Shown here: piece after piece, positions 24,879-32,868 of the stretch
Layout of the letters: each line of letters opens with the position of its first letter
How positions within the stretch are numbered: the stretch's first letter is position 1
Assembly (NCBI RefSeq): GCF_014204865.1
Contig: NZ_JACHMG010000001.1
Location: 6,660,501-6,724,500 of the forward strand
Direction: 5' to 3'
Length of the DNA: 64,000 nt
Source: Amycolatopsis jiangsuensis
Lineage (GTDB): Bacteria; Actinomycetota; Actinomycetes; Mycobacteriales; Pseudonocardiaceae
The notes under the pieces: generated by a model
Told to the model about the DNA's origin: nothing
The model's database searches: none
Seen by the model: only the letters and a program-made list of their open reading frames with translations
Program-made: the position numbers and the translations under genes

Positions 24879-25994
24879 ATGACACGGATGACGCGCAGAA
24901 GGACGTTGCAGGCCCTGGCCGGAGCAGTGCTGGCGGGCGCGGCCACCGGCACCGCGGCCACCACCGTGGCGGCCGCGCCCGGCAGGGCAGGGCTGACGCC
25001 GCGGCAGCTGGCCGGGCAGCGGGTGATCTACTCCTACGCCGGGCTGACCCCGCCCGACACGCTGCTGCAGCGGATCCGGGCAGGCGAAGCGGCCGGGGTG
25101 ATCTTCTTCGGCGAGAACGTTTCCAGCGCCGAGCAGATCGCCGGCGTCGTGCAGCAGCTGCGGGACGCGAACGCGCAGAGCCCGGTGCGCCGGCCGTTAC
25201 TGCTGATGACCGACCAGGAGGGTGGCAAGGTCCGGCGGTTGCCCGGCGAGCCCGCCCTTTCCGCGAAACAGGTCGGCCAGGCGGCGGACCCGGAAGCGGC
25301 GGCCACGGACGCCGGCAAGGGCGCCGGGGCCACGCTGTCCGCCGCCGGGATGAACCTGAACCTCGCGCCCGTGCTCGACGTGTTCCACGAGCCGGGAGAC
25401 TTCATCGACGAGTTCGGCCGCTCCTTCAGCGATGATCCGAACACCGTCGCAGCGCTGGGCGCGGACTTCATCACCGCGCAGCAGACGGCCGGTGTCGCCG
25501 CCACCGCCAAGCACTTTCCCGGCCTCGGCGCGGCGCCCGCCGGAAGCAACACCGACGAGGGGCCGGTCACCCTGGACGTGCCGCTCTCCCAGCTGCGGGG
25601 GACAGACGGAGCGCCCTACGGCCCGGCGATCGCGGCCGGGGTGAAGCTCGTGATGCTGTCCTGGGCGGTCTACCCGGCGCTCGACGCGTCGCATCCGGCG
25701 GGTCTGTCGCCCGCCGCCGTCCAAGAGCTGCGGCAACACCAGAAGTTCACTGGCGTGACCATCACCGACGCGCTGGAAGCCAAGGCGCTGAAGGACTACG
25801 GCGACACCGGCAACCGCGCGACGCTCGCGGCGAAGGCGGGAATGGACCTGATCCTGGCCTCGGCCCGAGACGTGACCCAGGGCGACGAAGCGGTGTCCGC
25901 GCTGGCCACCGGCCTGTCCGATGGTTCCCTGCCGGACAGGGACTTCGCCGCCGCTGTCGACCGGACCTGCGCACTGCGTGACGGGCTGCAGTGA
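24879..25994 (+). CDS. Exported GH3 glycoside hydrolase (NagZ-like beta-N-acetylhexosaminidase type)
   Basis: 371 aa with a twin-arginine leader (RRRTLQALAGAVLAGAATG) and cleavage near AAAPG. The GH3 barrel shows 'AAGVIFFGENVSS', 'LLLMTDQEGGKVRRLPGEP', 'LNLAPVLDVFHEPGDFIDEF' and 'ATAKHFPGLGAAPAGSNTDE', with the nucleophile Asp in 'GVTITDALEAKAL'. NagZ enzymes have KHFPGHG with Asp-His; here it is KHFPGLG with Asn-Thr, so the His/Asp acid-base pair is changed and specificity or activity may differ. GGAGGGAG lies before ATG 24879. A TTA Leu codon is present near residue 106. Confidence 0.88.
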   Translation: MTRMTRRRTLQALAGAVLAGAATGTAATTVAAAPGRAGLTPRQLAGQRVIYSYAGLTPPDTLLQRIRAGEAAGVIFFGENVSSAEQIAGVVQQLRDANAQSPVRRPLLLMTDQEGGKVRRLPGEPALSAKQVGQAADPEAAATDAGKGAGATLSAAGMNLNLAPVLDVFHEPGDFIDEFGRSFSDDPNTVAALGADFITAQQTAGVAATAKHFPGLGAAPAGSNTDEGPVTLDVPLSQLRGTDGAPYGPAIAAGVKLVMLSWAVYPALDASHPAGLSPAAVQELRQHQKFTGVTITDALEAKALKDYGDTGNRATLAAKAGMDLILASARDVTQGDEAVSALATGLSDGSLPDRDFAAAVDRTCALRDGLQ

Positions 25995-26121
25995 CTGGCC
26001 ACGGCTGAATCGGGCGTACCTCGGCCGGACACGTTCCGGGGTCACTCGGGCGGGTAGACATCCGCTCCGGCGCGGGCTGAGCGGGCACCCTTGCCTGCGA
26101 CCACCCACGACGGGAGGACGC

Positions 26122-26427
26122 ATGCACGCCTGGTGGCCGCTGGTGGCGGGGGCCGCGCTGTTCGCTGTTGTGGCCTTGGTGTTCCTGCGCCGCTCGGCCC
26201 GGTCGCGTCCGTCCGGGAAGCCATCGCCGAGAGCGCCGGAACCCTCGGCACCCGGACGGCGGTTGACCTCGCCTGCCGACGAGCGGCCGCGGCGGGCGCG
26301 GCACCGGCTGGACGAGACGCATCCGTTCGCGCGTTATCCGGTGGCGAGGCAGCGTCCGACGCCGCATCCGCGACCGGCGGACCGGCGGGGCGCCGACCAG
26401 GAGCAGATTCAGCGATTCCGGCGCTGA
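26122..26427 (+). CDS. Small membrane-anchored protein, 101 aa
   Basis: An N-terminal membrane helix ('WWPLVAGAALFAVVALVFLR') followed by a very basic, Pro- and Arg-rich tail without recognisable domain. GGGAGGACGC precedes ATG. The layout predicts a single-pass protein with a cytoplasmic disordered tail. It is followed by another small membrane protein and may form a unit with it. Function unknown. Confidence 0.6.
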   Translation: MHAWWPLVAGAALFAVVALVFLRRSARSRPSGKPSPRAPEPSAPGRRLTSPADERPRRARHRLDETHPFARYPVARQRPTPHPRPADRRGADQEQIQRFRR

Positions 26428-26483
26428 ATCGCAGCGGAAACCGGCGTTGGACGGGCCGGCCGGGGGTGCCGGATACTTCCGGA

Positions 26484-26699
26484 ATGGCCGACGGGGAAGT
26501 GTCGAAAGACCTGGGCCGGCTGCTGCGGCAGTTCGGGGTCCGGGCGTTCGCGCTCGCCTTCGTCGCGGGCCTCACCGGGCTGAGCATGCTCGCGCTCGCG
26601 CTGGCGCTGGCCGGGTTCGCGCTCGTACTGGCACCGATCCGGGCGCGGCCGGTCAGCCCAGCAGATGGGCCAGCAGCGCCCGGGCAGCCGGAATCGTGA
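26484..26699 (+). CDS. Small membrane protein, 71 aa
   Basis: A short amphipathic start (ADGEVSKDLGRLLRQFGVRA) leads to one long hydrophobic segment rich in Leu/Ala and a Pro-rich tail. It has no ribosome site but an ATACTT box close to the ATG, so may be leaderless. Its last 47 bases overlap the convergent LysR gene. The family is not recognised. Confidence 0.5.
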   Translation: MADGEVSKDLGRLLRQFGVRAFALAFVAGLTGLSMLALALALAGFALVLAPIRARPVSPADGPAAPGQPES

Positions 26700-27516
26700 G
26701 TTCCGCGGCGCGGCCGACCAGGTGAATCGTGCGGCTGAGCGCGGGCTCGACGACCCGGGCGAACGGCAGCCCGGACCGCTGCGCCACCGACTCCGGCACC
26801 ACGGTGCTGCCCAGCCCGGCCGCCACGAGGTCGACGAGCAGCGGCACGTGACTGGCCTCGCACGCCGGTTCACGCCGGATCCCGGCACTGGCGAACGCCC
26901 GGTCCACCAGGGCTTGCAGACCGCTTCCGGCGAAGTCCACGAACGGTTCGCCTGCCAGCTCGGCGAGCCGGACCCGGCGGCGCGCGGCCAGCCGGTGCCC
27001 GGGGTGGGTCAGCAGGACCAGCCGCTGGTCCCAGGAGGCGAAGCCGGTCAGCCCGTCCGGCAGCGGATCGGTGGTGACCACAAAGGACAGATCGAGTTCA
27101 CCGGCGAGCACCGCCGCGGTCAGCACCGGGTCGGTGCCCTCGCGCACCCGGATGCGGATGGCCGGGTACTGCCCGCGAAACTGCCCGAGCAGGGCGGGGA
27201 GATCGACCGCGGTCAACGTCTGGATGGTGCCGATCGACACCTGCCCGCGCACGAGTCCGGCCACCGCGGCGACCTCCCCGCGCGCCGCCTCGGCGTCCGC
27301 GACGATCCGCCGGGCAGGCGCCAGCAGCGCTTCCCCCGCAGAGGTCATCGTGACCCGGCGGGTGGTGCGGTCGAACAGGTCGGCGCCGAGATCCGCTTCG
27401 AGCTTCCGGATCGACGCGCTCAACGCGGACTGCACGACGTGCACCTCGTGCGCCGCGCGAGTGAAGCTCCGGTGCCGCACCACGGCGAGGAAGTGTTCGA
27501 CCTGCCTCAACTCCAT
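26653..27516 (-). CDS. LysR-family transcriptional regulator
   Basis: 287 aa: N-terminal winged helix 'MELRQVEHFLAVVRHRSFTR' and 'VQSALSASIRKLEADLGADL', linker helix, and a two-lobed effector domain ('VSIGTIQTLTAVDLPALLGQ', 'AGLGSTVVPESVAQR'). LysR proteins typically control a divergent gene, but none is divergent here, as the next gene (MarR) runs in the same direction. The start is the conserved MELRQ. Ligand unknown. Confidence 0.92.
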   Translation of the reverse strand: MELRQVEHFLAVVRHRSFTRAAHEVHVVQSALSASIRKLEADLGADLFDRTTRRVTMTSAGEALLAPARRIVADAEAARGEVAAVAGLVRGQVSIGTIQTLTAVDLPALLGQFRGQYPAIRIRVREGTDPVLTAAVLAGELDLSFVVTTDPLPDGLTGFASWDQRLVLLTHPGHRLAARRRVRLAELAGEPFVDFAGSGLQALVDRAFASAGIRREPACEASHVPLLVDLVAAGLGSTVVPESVAQRSGLPFARVVEPALSRTIHLVGRAAELTIPAARALLAHLLG

Positions 27517-27596
27517 CCGGCGAACTGACCGCGGGAGCCTCGCGAACTCACCGGCCGACGCAAGTCCACATCGGACGCCAGGGGCGTGGCGAACCG

Positions 27597-28181
27597 TCAC
27601 TGCTCTGCGATCACGCGCGCCAGCCGCTGCAGGTCGGTGGCGAGCGCACGCAGTTCGGCCGGGGTGTAGTGGTTCAGTGTGTGACGTTGCCGGGCGCGCA
27701 GATCGTCGCGTACCGCGGCGAGGCGCTTGGTCCCGTCGCCGGTGAGGCGGATCAGAACCTGACGCTCGTCCGCCGGTGAGCGCCGGCGCGTGACCACGCC
27801 CTTGGCTTCGAGGTGCTTCAGCATCCGGGTGGCGGTGGGCACGCTGACCTCCGCCGCCGAGGCCAGCCGCCCGACCGGCAGCCCCGGCTCGACCGGCGCC
27901 TCGGTCAGCGGGGCGAGCAACGCCAGCTGTGCCAGGGACAGCCCGTCGCTCGCCTGGCCCACGGTCAGCGCGCGCGACCGGCGCATGGCGTAGAACAGCC
28001 GGTCCGCGGCCTGCGACAGCTCCTCGACCGCCTGCTCCGCATCCGGTTTCGCCGCCCGGACTGTCGCGGCCGTGGCGCTCAGGCCGGCCTTCGCCTCCTG
28101 ACCAGCCCCACTTCCCGTGGCGTCGACGTGCTGCCTCGCCCTGCGCGGTGCGCTCTCTCGCTTCGTGCTTTCCCGCCGCAT
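27597..28181 (-). CDS. MarR-family transcriptional regulator
   Basis: 194 aa. A basic 40-residue extension precedes the MarR fold: 'LSLAQLALLAPLTEA', recognition helix 'VGRLASAAEVSVPTATRMLK' and wing 'GVVTRRRSPADERQVLIRLT'. It is divergent from the amidohydrolase, with a 24-base palindrome in the 57-base gap that overlaps both promoters, so it most likely represses the amidohydrolase and itself until a phenolic or similar ligand binds. Confidence 0.93.
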   Translation of the reverse strand: MRRESTKRESAPRRARQHVDATGSGAGQEAKAGLSATAATVRAAKPDAEQAVEELSQAADRLFYAMRRSRALTVGQASDGLSLAQLALLAPLTEAPVEPGLPVGRLASAAEVSVPTATRMLKHLEAKGVVTRRRSPADERQVLIRLTGDGTKRLAAVRDDLRARQRHTLNHYTPAELRALATDLQRLARVIAEQ

Positions 28182-28200
28182 ACGGAGTAGTCTAGCAAAG

Positions 28201-28224
28201 TAATAGTTAGCAAGCTAACCATTA
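28201..28224. promoter_or_regulatory. MarR operator
   Basis: TAATAGTTAGC-AA-GCTAACCATTA: the inner arms GTTAGC/GCTAAC are perfect and the outer bases match except one pair each side. It sits in AT-rich DNA midway between the MarR start and the amidohydrolase ATG. Confidence 0.75.
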
Positions 28225-28238
28225 GTGAGGCAATCACC

Positions 28239-29180
28239 ATGACCGCCCGGATCGACGTTCACCAGCACTTCATCCCGCCTGCCTGGGGCACCGCCATGGA
28301 ACGCGGCGGGCTCAGTTCCGGCGGCTGGGCGATGCCTTCGTGGAGCCCGGCCGCCGCGGTCGCGATGATGGACGGGCACGGGATCGAGACCGGGATCCTC
28401 TCCATCACCACGCCCGGCGTGCACTTCGACGACGACCGCGCCGCTCGTACGCTGGCCCGGCAGGTGAACGAGGACAGCGCGGAGCTCGTCAAGGACCGCC
28501 CGGACCGGTTCGGTCACTTCGCCTCGGTGCCGCTGCCGGACGTCGACGGCGCGCTGGCCGAGACCACCCACGCGTTGGACGTGCTGGGTGCGGACGGGGT
28601 CGTGCTGATGTCCAACGCGCACGGGCGCTACCTCGGCGACAGCGAGTTCGTCCCGCTCTGGGCGGAGCTGGACCGACGGGCCGCGGTCGTCTTCGTGCAT
28701 CCCGCGCAGCCGCCGATGCCGTGGCTGCCCGGTGCGCCGGCGCCGCTGGTCGACTTCGTCTTCGACACCACCCGCACGGCGGTCGACCTGGTGCTGGCCG
28801 GGGTACCGCGCCGATTCCCGAACGTCCGGATCGTACTGGCGCACGGCGGTGGCTTCCTGCCGTACGCGGCGTACCGCTTCTCCGGACTCACGTCGACCTC
28901 GCTGGACCCGTCCCGCGATCCGGACGAGCTCATCCGCGACTTCACACGGTTCTACTTCGACACGGCGCTGTCGGCCAGTCCCAGCGCACTGCCGTCGCTG
29001 CTGGCGTTCGCCGAACCCGGCCACGTCCTCTACGGCAGCGACTGGCCGTTCGCGCCCGAGGCCGCGGGTGAGTACTACAACGGTTTCCTGGAGAGTTATC
29101 CCGGTTTCGGGGAAGGCGGGGCGCACGCGGTGGACCGCGGGAACGCGGAAGCGCTGTTCCCGCGGCTGGCCCACCGCTGA
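28239..29180 (+). CDS. Amidohydrolase family 2 (ACMSD-like metal-dependent decarboxylase/hydrolase)
   Basis: 313 aa TIM barrel. The metal ligands are His8 and His10 in 'IDVHQHFIPP', a His in 'VFVHPAQPP', a His in 'VLAHGGGFLPY' and the catalytic Asp in 'LYGSDWPFAP', as in 2-amino-3-carboxymuconate-semialdehyde decarboxylase and resorcylate-type decarboxylases. It would act on an aromatic acid or its ring-cleavage product in the cytoplasm. The gene is under the divergent MarR protein. Neighbouring oxidoreductase genes converge on it, so the exact pathway is not shown. Confidence 0.9.
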   Translation: MTARIDVHQHFIPPAWGTAMERGGLSSGGWAMPSWSPAAAVAMMDGHGIETGILSITTPGVHFDDDRAARTLARQVNEDSAELVKDRPDRFGHFASVPLPDVDGALAETTHALDVLGADGVVLMSNAHGRYLGDSEFVPLWAELDRRAAVVFVHPAQPPMPWLPGAPAPLVDFVFDTTRTAVDLVLAGVPRRFPNVRIVLAHGGGFLPYAAYRFSGLTSTSLDPSRDPDELIRDFTRFYFDTALSASPSALPSLLAFAEPGHVLYGSDWPFAPEAAGEYYNGFLESYPGFGEGGAHAVDRGNAEALFPRLAHR

Positions 29181-29181
29181 T

Positions 29182-30081
29182 TCAGAGGTCCACCACGAGC
29201 CGGTCCGAACACGACCGTGAGACGCACGGGTACATCCGCCCGTCCGCGGCGCCGAGTTCGTCCCGGTGCTCCGGTTGTCCACTGAGGACGTTCAGCTCGC
29301 AGCTGCCGCAGATGCCTTCGCGGCAGCCGGACTGCAGTGGGTGGCCGGCGTGGTGGAGCGCGTCCAGCATGGTCATGTCCGGCTCGACCCGGACGGTGTC
29401 CCCGGACCGTGCGCAGACCACGTCGAAGGCGCTGTTCGGCGGGAACGTGCGAGCCACCGGCTGAAACCGCTCCACGTGCAGCTGTCCGGCCGGGAACGCG
29501 GCTTCGGCGGCGGCGATCATCGAGGCCGGGCCGCAGCAGTAGACCAGTGCGCCCGCGGGCAGCGCGGCGGCCAGCGCGGAGAAGTCCGGACGGCCCTCGC
29601 GTCCGGTCTCCACGATCCGTGCGCGGTTCCCGTACTCCGCCCGGAGTTCGGCCGCGAACGGCATGGTCTCGGCGGACTTCCCCAGGTACACCAACGTCCC
29701 GGCCGCACCCGCCGCGCGCAGCATCGGCAGCAGCGGGGTGATCCCGATCCCACCGGCGAGGAACAGGTAGGCGGGGGCGGGCAGGAGCGGGAAGTTGTTG
29801 CGTGGCAGGGAAACGTCCAGAGCTCGGCCGGTGCGCAGGAAGCGGTGGATGTACTCCGATCCGCCGCGGCTGAGCCGGTCGTAGCGCACCGCCACGCGGT
29901 AGGCGCCCCGGTCGGCCGGGTCGCCGCACAGCGAGTACTGCCGGGTCAGCCAGTTGGGCAGCGCGAGGTCGAGGTGCGCACCGGGTTCCCACGGTGCGAG
30001 CGGACCGTCCGCGCCACGCAGGACGAGGGAGACGACGTCGCCGGCGACCTGGTCGACGCGGTCGAGGATGGTGTGCTGCAT
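29182..30081 (-). CDS. PDR/VanB-type ferredoxin reductase (FMN, NAD(P)H, 2Fe-2S)
   Basis: 299 aa in three parts: flavin domain with RQYSLCGDP (RxYSL binds FMN), nucleotide domain with 'AGGIGITPLLPML' and 'VYCCGPASMI', and a C-terminal plant-type ferredoxin with Cys in CREGICGSC and a fourth Cys in YPCVSRSC. Such single-chain reductases pass electrons from NAD(P)H to a Rieske oxygenase or demethylase; no oxygenase is adjacent. It follows the flavin-binding protein by 14 bases in one operon. GGAG lies upstream of ATG. Confidence 0.92.
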   Translation of the reverse strand: MQHTILDRVDQVAGDVVSLVLRGADGPLAPWEPGAHLDLALPNWLTRQYSLCGDPADRGAYRVAVRYDRLSRGGSEYIHRFLRTGRALDVSLPRNNFPLLPAPAYLFLAGGIGITPLLPMLRAAGAAGTLVYLGKSAETMPFAAELRAEYGNRARIVETGREGRPDFSALAAALPAGALVYCCGPASMIAAAEAAFPAGQLHVERFQPVARTFPPNSAFDVVCARSGDTVRVEPDMTMLDALHHAGHPLQSGCREGICGSCELNVLSGQPEHRDELGAADGRMYPCVSRSCSDRLVVDL

Positions 30082-30095
30082 AGCGTGCTCCGGGG

Positions 30096-30725
30096 TCAGT
30101 ACAGCCGCTGGTAGGAGGATTCGAGCATCTGGCCGACCGCTTCGGCGGGCACGTCGAGGCCCATCTGCTCAGCGGCGATCTCCCCGGCCGAGGGCAGTTC
30201 GGCCGCCAGCGCCTGGCTCGCCGGGTCCCACAGCCGGGACCGGACGAGTGCCCGTCCACAGTGGAAGAACACCTCGGCCACCTCGACCACGATCGCCAGT
30301 TCCGGGGTCCGTGCCTCGATCTGCATCCGGGCCAGCACGTCCGGTTCGTCGGTCGGATAGCCCGCACCGTTGACCCGCAGCACCTCGCGGAAGCCGGGAA
30401 CCAGGAACAGCAGGCCGACGCCGTCGTTCTCGCCCAGGTTGCGGAACGAGTCGGCGAGCTTGTTGCCGGGCCGGTCCGGGATCGCGACGGTGCGCTCGTC
30501 GAGCACCTTCACGAATCCCGGGTAGTCCCCGCGCGGTGTGCAGTCGGTGCGGCCACGGGCGTCCGCGGTCGCCATGGTCAGGAACGGCGAGTGCGCGATG
30601 AACCGGCGGGCGTGCTCGTCGACGCGGGCGTGCTTCTTGTTCTCGATCATCTCCTCCGGCTCGCCGAGCCGGGCGCGGACTTCCTCCGGGCTGAGCCGCC
30701 GGGGGCGGGTGGATACTGCCGTCAT
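30096..30725 (-). CDS. Pyridoxamine-phosphate-oxidase-fold flavin-binding protein
   Basis: 209 aa with a split-barrel FMN fold: 'RRFIAHSPFLTMATADARGR', 'DCTPRGDYPGFVKVLDERTV', 'IPDRPGNKLADSFRNLGEND', 'VGLLFLVPGFREVLRVNG'. This is the MSMEG_1061-type subgroup of PNPOx-like proteins of about 200 aa. It precedes and is coupled in operon with the PDR reductase, so may be a redox partner or a flavoenzyme reduced by it. GAGGGGACC is the ribosome site for ATG 30725. The divergent TetR gene is probably its regulator. Confidence 0.88.
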   Translation of the reverse strand: MTAVSTRPRRLSPEEVRARLGEPEEMIENKKHARVDEHARRFIAHSPFLTMATADARGRTDCTPRGDYPGFVKVLDERTVAIPDRPGNKLADSFRNLGENDGVGLLFLVPGFREVLRVNGAGYPTDEPDVLARMQIEARTPELAIVVEVAEVFFHCGRALVRSRLWDPASQALAAELPSAGEIAAEQMGLDVPAEAVGQMLESSYQRLY

Positions 30726-30773
30726 CGCGGTCCCCTCGTCGATGGTTGGGCTTCGTGCCCAGGTCATGGCACT

Positions 30774-30785
30774 ATTGTGAGCAAT
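30774..30785. promoter_or_regulatory. Operator-like inverted repeat near the TetR gene
   Basis: ATTG-TGAG-CAAT lies in a short AT-rich patch between the divergent oxidoreductase operon and the TetR gene. It is short, but its position suits a TetR site. Confidence 0.4.
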
Positions 30786-30835
30786 TATTCGGTTCTTCCG
30801 CCACTCGCTTTCCACACCCGCCGACAGGAGTTGCC

Positions 30836-31462
30836 ATGACCACAGGGGACCGCCGCCTTCGTGCACGTAAAGAGCCTCGGCAGCTGCGCGCCGAGCGGAC
30901 GCGGGAGCGCATCCTCACTTCGGCTGCTCACATTTTCACCGAGCACGGCTACGCCGGCGGCACCACGAACCGCATCGCCGAGCACGCGCGGATCTCGATC
31001 GGCTCGCTGTACCAGTACTACCCGAACAAGGACGCGATCCTCGCCGAGCTGATCTCCCGCCACCTGGACGTCGGCGCGGCGGCGGTGCAGCGGCTGCTGG
31101 CGGGCGGGCTGCCGACCTCGCTGGAGGACATCATGCGCGGCTTCGTCCGCGCCGCACTCGAGAACCACTTGGACGATCCGCAACTGCTGCGCGTGATCGC
31201 CGAGGAGGCGCCGCGGTCGCGGGAGCTGCTCAACCGGGTCGAGGGGTACGAGCGGGAACGGGTCGATTTCCTGCGGGACCTGCTGGAGCGGCACCCGGAA
31301 AGCCGCGTCGCCGACACCCGGACCGCGGCGCGGCTCGTCACCACGACCATGGAGCTGGTCGTGCACAAGATGATCGCCGCGCCGGACCCGGTGGATGTCG
31401 TCTCGCTGGAGAACGAGATGGTGGCGATGCTGACCCGCTACCTCACCGCCGGAGGTGAGTGA
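30836..31462 (+). CDS. TetR-family transcriptional regulator
   Basis: 208 aa. A basic arm, then the TetR DNA-binding domain 'RERILTSAAHIFTEHGYAGG' and 'RISIGSLYQYYPNKDAILAE', followed by a helical ligand domain. ATG follows a GACAGGAG ribosome site. It is divergent from the PNPOx/PDR operon and probably represses it. Its C-terminus reads into the start of an eroded sigma-factor region 60 bases on. Confidence 0.93.
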   Translation: MTTGDRRLRARKEPRQLRAERTRERILTSAAHIFTEHGYAGGTTNRIAEHARISIGSLYQYYPNKDAILAELISRHLDVGAAAVQRLLAGGLPTSLEDIMRGFVRAALENHLDDPQLLRVIAEEAPRSRELLNRVEGYERERVDFLRDLLERHPESRVADTRTAARLVTTTMELVVHKMIAAPDPVDVVSLENEMVAMLTRYLTAGGE

Positions 31463-31521
31463 CCGGCGACACGCCGGGCGAATGTCACGCTTCCCGGCCG
31501 GGGCGTGTCTCGACGGGCGTG

Positions 31522-31998
31522 ATGGAGGAGAACGCGTTCACCGAGCACCGGCCGTTGTTGTTCGCCATTGCCTAAGGTCAAGGCCCGGCGCGAGGACTAC
31601 GTCGGCACCTGGCTGCCGGAGCCGATCCGGACCGCGCCGGACGTGGCCGAGGACGCGATCCACGCCGAATCGGTGTCGATGGCGATGTTGCTCGTCCTGG
31701 AAACGCTCACCCCGGTGGAACGCGCGGTCTTCGTCCTGCACGACGTGTTCGGCTACTCGCATGGCGAAATCTGTGCGTCGCGCGCCGCGTGATGGGAACG
31801 GCACGGTTCGAGTACGCCACGTACAACGGCATGCCCGCCGCCCGTTTCCACGCCGAGTCGGGGCCCGGCTGGGTAGCGGTGTTCGAAATCCACGAAGGCC
31901 GCGTCAACGGTCTCTACGGCATCCGCAATCCCGACAAGCTCCAGCGTCCGGACATCGTGCGGGCACTGGGGAGAGGAGGTTCGAAGTGGAAACCGTGA
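31522..31998 (+). pseudogene. Wrecked ECF41 (SigJ-like) sigma factor
   Basis: Three pieces of an ECF41 sigma factor remain in order. Piece one (31522-31572) codes FTEHRPLLFAIA, the start of region 2, then stops. Piece two (31568-31792) has 'EDYVGTWLPEPIRTAPDVAE' and 'LTPVERAVFVLHDVFGYSHG', the linker and the first helices of region 4. Piece three (31789-31998) has 'FEYATYNGMPAARFHAESG' and 'GLYGIRNPDKLQRPD', the end of the SnoaL-like C-terminal domain. Most of region 2, the rest of region 4 and half of the SnoaL domain are gone, with frame changes at the joins. At under 160 codons against about 300, it cannot work as a sigma factor. Confidence 0.82.
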
Positions 31999-32312
31999 CA
32001 GTGGAACGCTTCATCGGCGCGCCACCGGACGAGGTCTTCGACTGGCTCACCACGACGACCCGTTACCGCGCTGCGCCGATGGTGCTGTGGTGCCGGCTGA
32101 CCCGCCCCGGTGCGGACGCGCCGTACGGCGTCGGCGCGGTCCGCAGCCACCTCTGGCTGATCGGCTGGCATCGCGAGCGCATCACCGTCCACGAGCGGCC
32201 GCACCTGACCGAATACTTGGTGAAGCTGACACGTCCGTTGCTGGCCCGGATGTTCGGGAGCATTCTCGACGCGGCGGAAACGGCCTTGTGTCGGCCGAAA
32301 ACCGCCGGTTGA
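31986..32312 (+). CDS. SRPBCC-family protein, shortened
   Basis: 108 aa. 'VERFIGAPPDEVFDWLTTTT' and 'GVGAVRSHLWLIGWHRERIT' are the first strands and helix of a START/Bet v 1-like polyketide cyclase/dehydrase fold. The family usually needs about 140-160 residues, and here the C-terminal helix ends abruptly ('LDAAETALCRPKTAG'), so the protein may be truncated. GGAGAGGAGG precedes GTG. It overlaps the end of the sigma-factor remnant, consistent with decay of the whole locus. Confidence 0.6.
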   Translation: METVTVERFIGAPPDEVFDWLTTTTRYRAAPMVLWCRLTRPGADAPYGVGAVRSHLWLIGWHRERITVHERPHLTEYLVKLTRPLLARMFGSILDAAETALCRPKTAG

Positions 32313-32313
32313 G

Positions 32314-32589
32314 CTAGACCGGCTCCGCCGAAACGACCGCGGGCAGTTCACGAAGACGGTCGAGCAGGGCGTCCATCTCCTCCGCGGACACCAGGACGGC
32401 ACAGGCCATACTGCTTTCGCTGACGCCGTCGCGGACGTCGACGGAGAGGTCGTGCACGTGGCGGCCGGTTTCGGCCAGTGCGCCGACGAGCGCGGGGATT
32501 TCCTCGATACCGCCGGTGAAGTAGGTGGCGATCCGGCGGCGCGGCAGGAACGCCGGGCGGGTGGCGGGAAAGGACGGGGCAGCGGACAC
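32314..32589 (-). CDS. Small ACT-like domain protein, 91 aa
   Basis: After a 20-residue leader the protein shows a beta-alpha-beta-beta-alpha-beta pattern: 'IATYFTGGIEEIPALVGALA', 'HVHDLSVDVRDGVSES', 'SMACAVLVSAEEMDALLDRL', 'LPAVVSAEPV', as in ACT or ACT-like ligand-binding domains. It is free-standing, so may be a sensor or a subunit partner. GGAGGAAACC directly before GTG 32589 fixes the start. Upstream lie a hairpin and a leaderless mini-ORF that look like a control region. Confidence 0.65.
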   Translation of the reverse strand: MSAAPSFPATRPAFLPRRRIATYFTGGIEEIPALVGALAETGRHVHDLSVDVRDGVSESSMACAVLVSAEEMDALLDRLRELPAVVSAEPV

Positions 32590-32659
32590 GGTTTCCTCCG
32601 GAACGGGAACTGGCGGGAACCGGGCCAGGTCTCCGGGGAACACGGCGGACGCCGAACGT

Positions 32660-32690
32660 GCGCGCCGGCCTCCTGGTTCAGCCGGCGCGC
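32660..32690 (-). promoter_or_regulatory. 10-base-stem hairpin in the leader of the ACT-like gene
   Basis: GCGCGCCGGC and GCCGGCGCGC are perfect arms with an 11-base loop, about 70 bases before the ACT-like start. The first arm met by polymerase overlaps the end of a 13-codon leader ORF, so ribosome position could decide whether it forms. Confidence 0.5.
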
Positions 32691-32719
32691 CCGGCTACGA
32701 ACCGTCCGAGGCACGACAT
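32678..32719 (-). CDS. Leaderless 13-aa upstream ORF
   Basis: MSCLGRFVAGRAG is encoded from an ATG that lies six bases after TAGCCT (32726-32731, minus strand), the geometry of a leaderless transcript. It ends inside the hairpin annotated separately and precedes the ACT-like gene by about 90 bases. It may be a control peptide rather than a product. Confidence 0.4.
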   Translation of the reverse strand: MSCLGRFVAGRAG

Positions 32720-32833
32720 GGCGTCAGGCTAACACGGCGATCGGCCGCGAGGAACCGGTCCCGCTGCTCCCGGTGGTGGTCCGCCACGCACCGGCGGGAG
32801 CGCGGGGCCGGCTCCGGATCCGCGGGCCACGGT

Positions 32834-32847
32834 CCCGCCGCGGCGGG
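32834..32847 (-). terminator. GC palindrome downstream of the P450
   Basis: CCCGCCGCGGCGGG is a perfect 14-base palindrome 21 bases past the P450 stop, a plausible simple terminator. Confidence 0.45.
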
Positions 32848-32868
32848 CAGGCCGCTCGCGGTGGCGGA

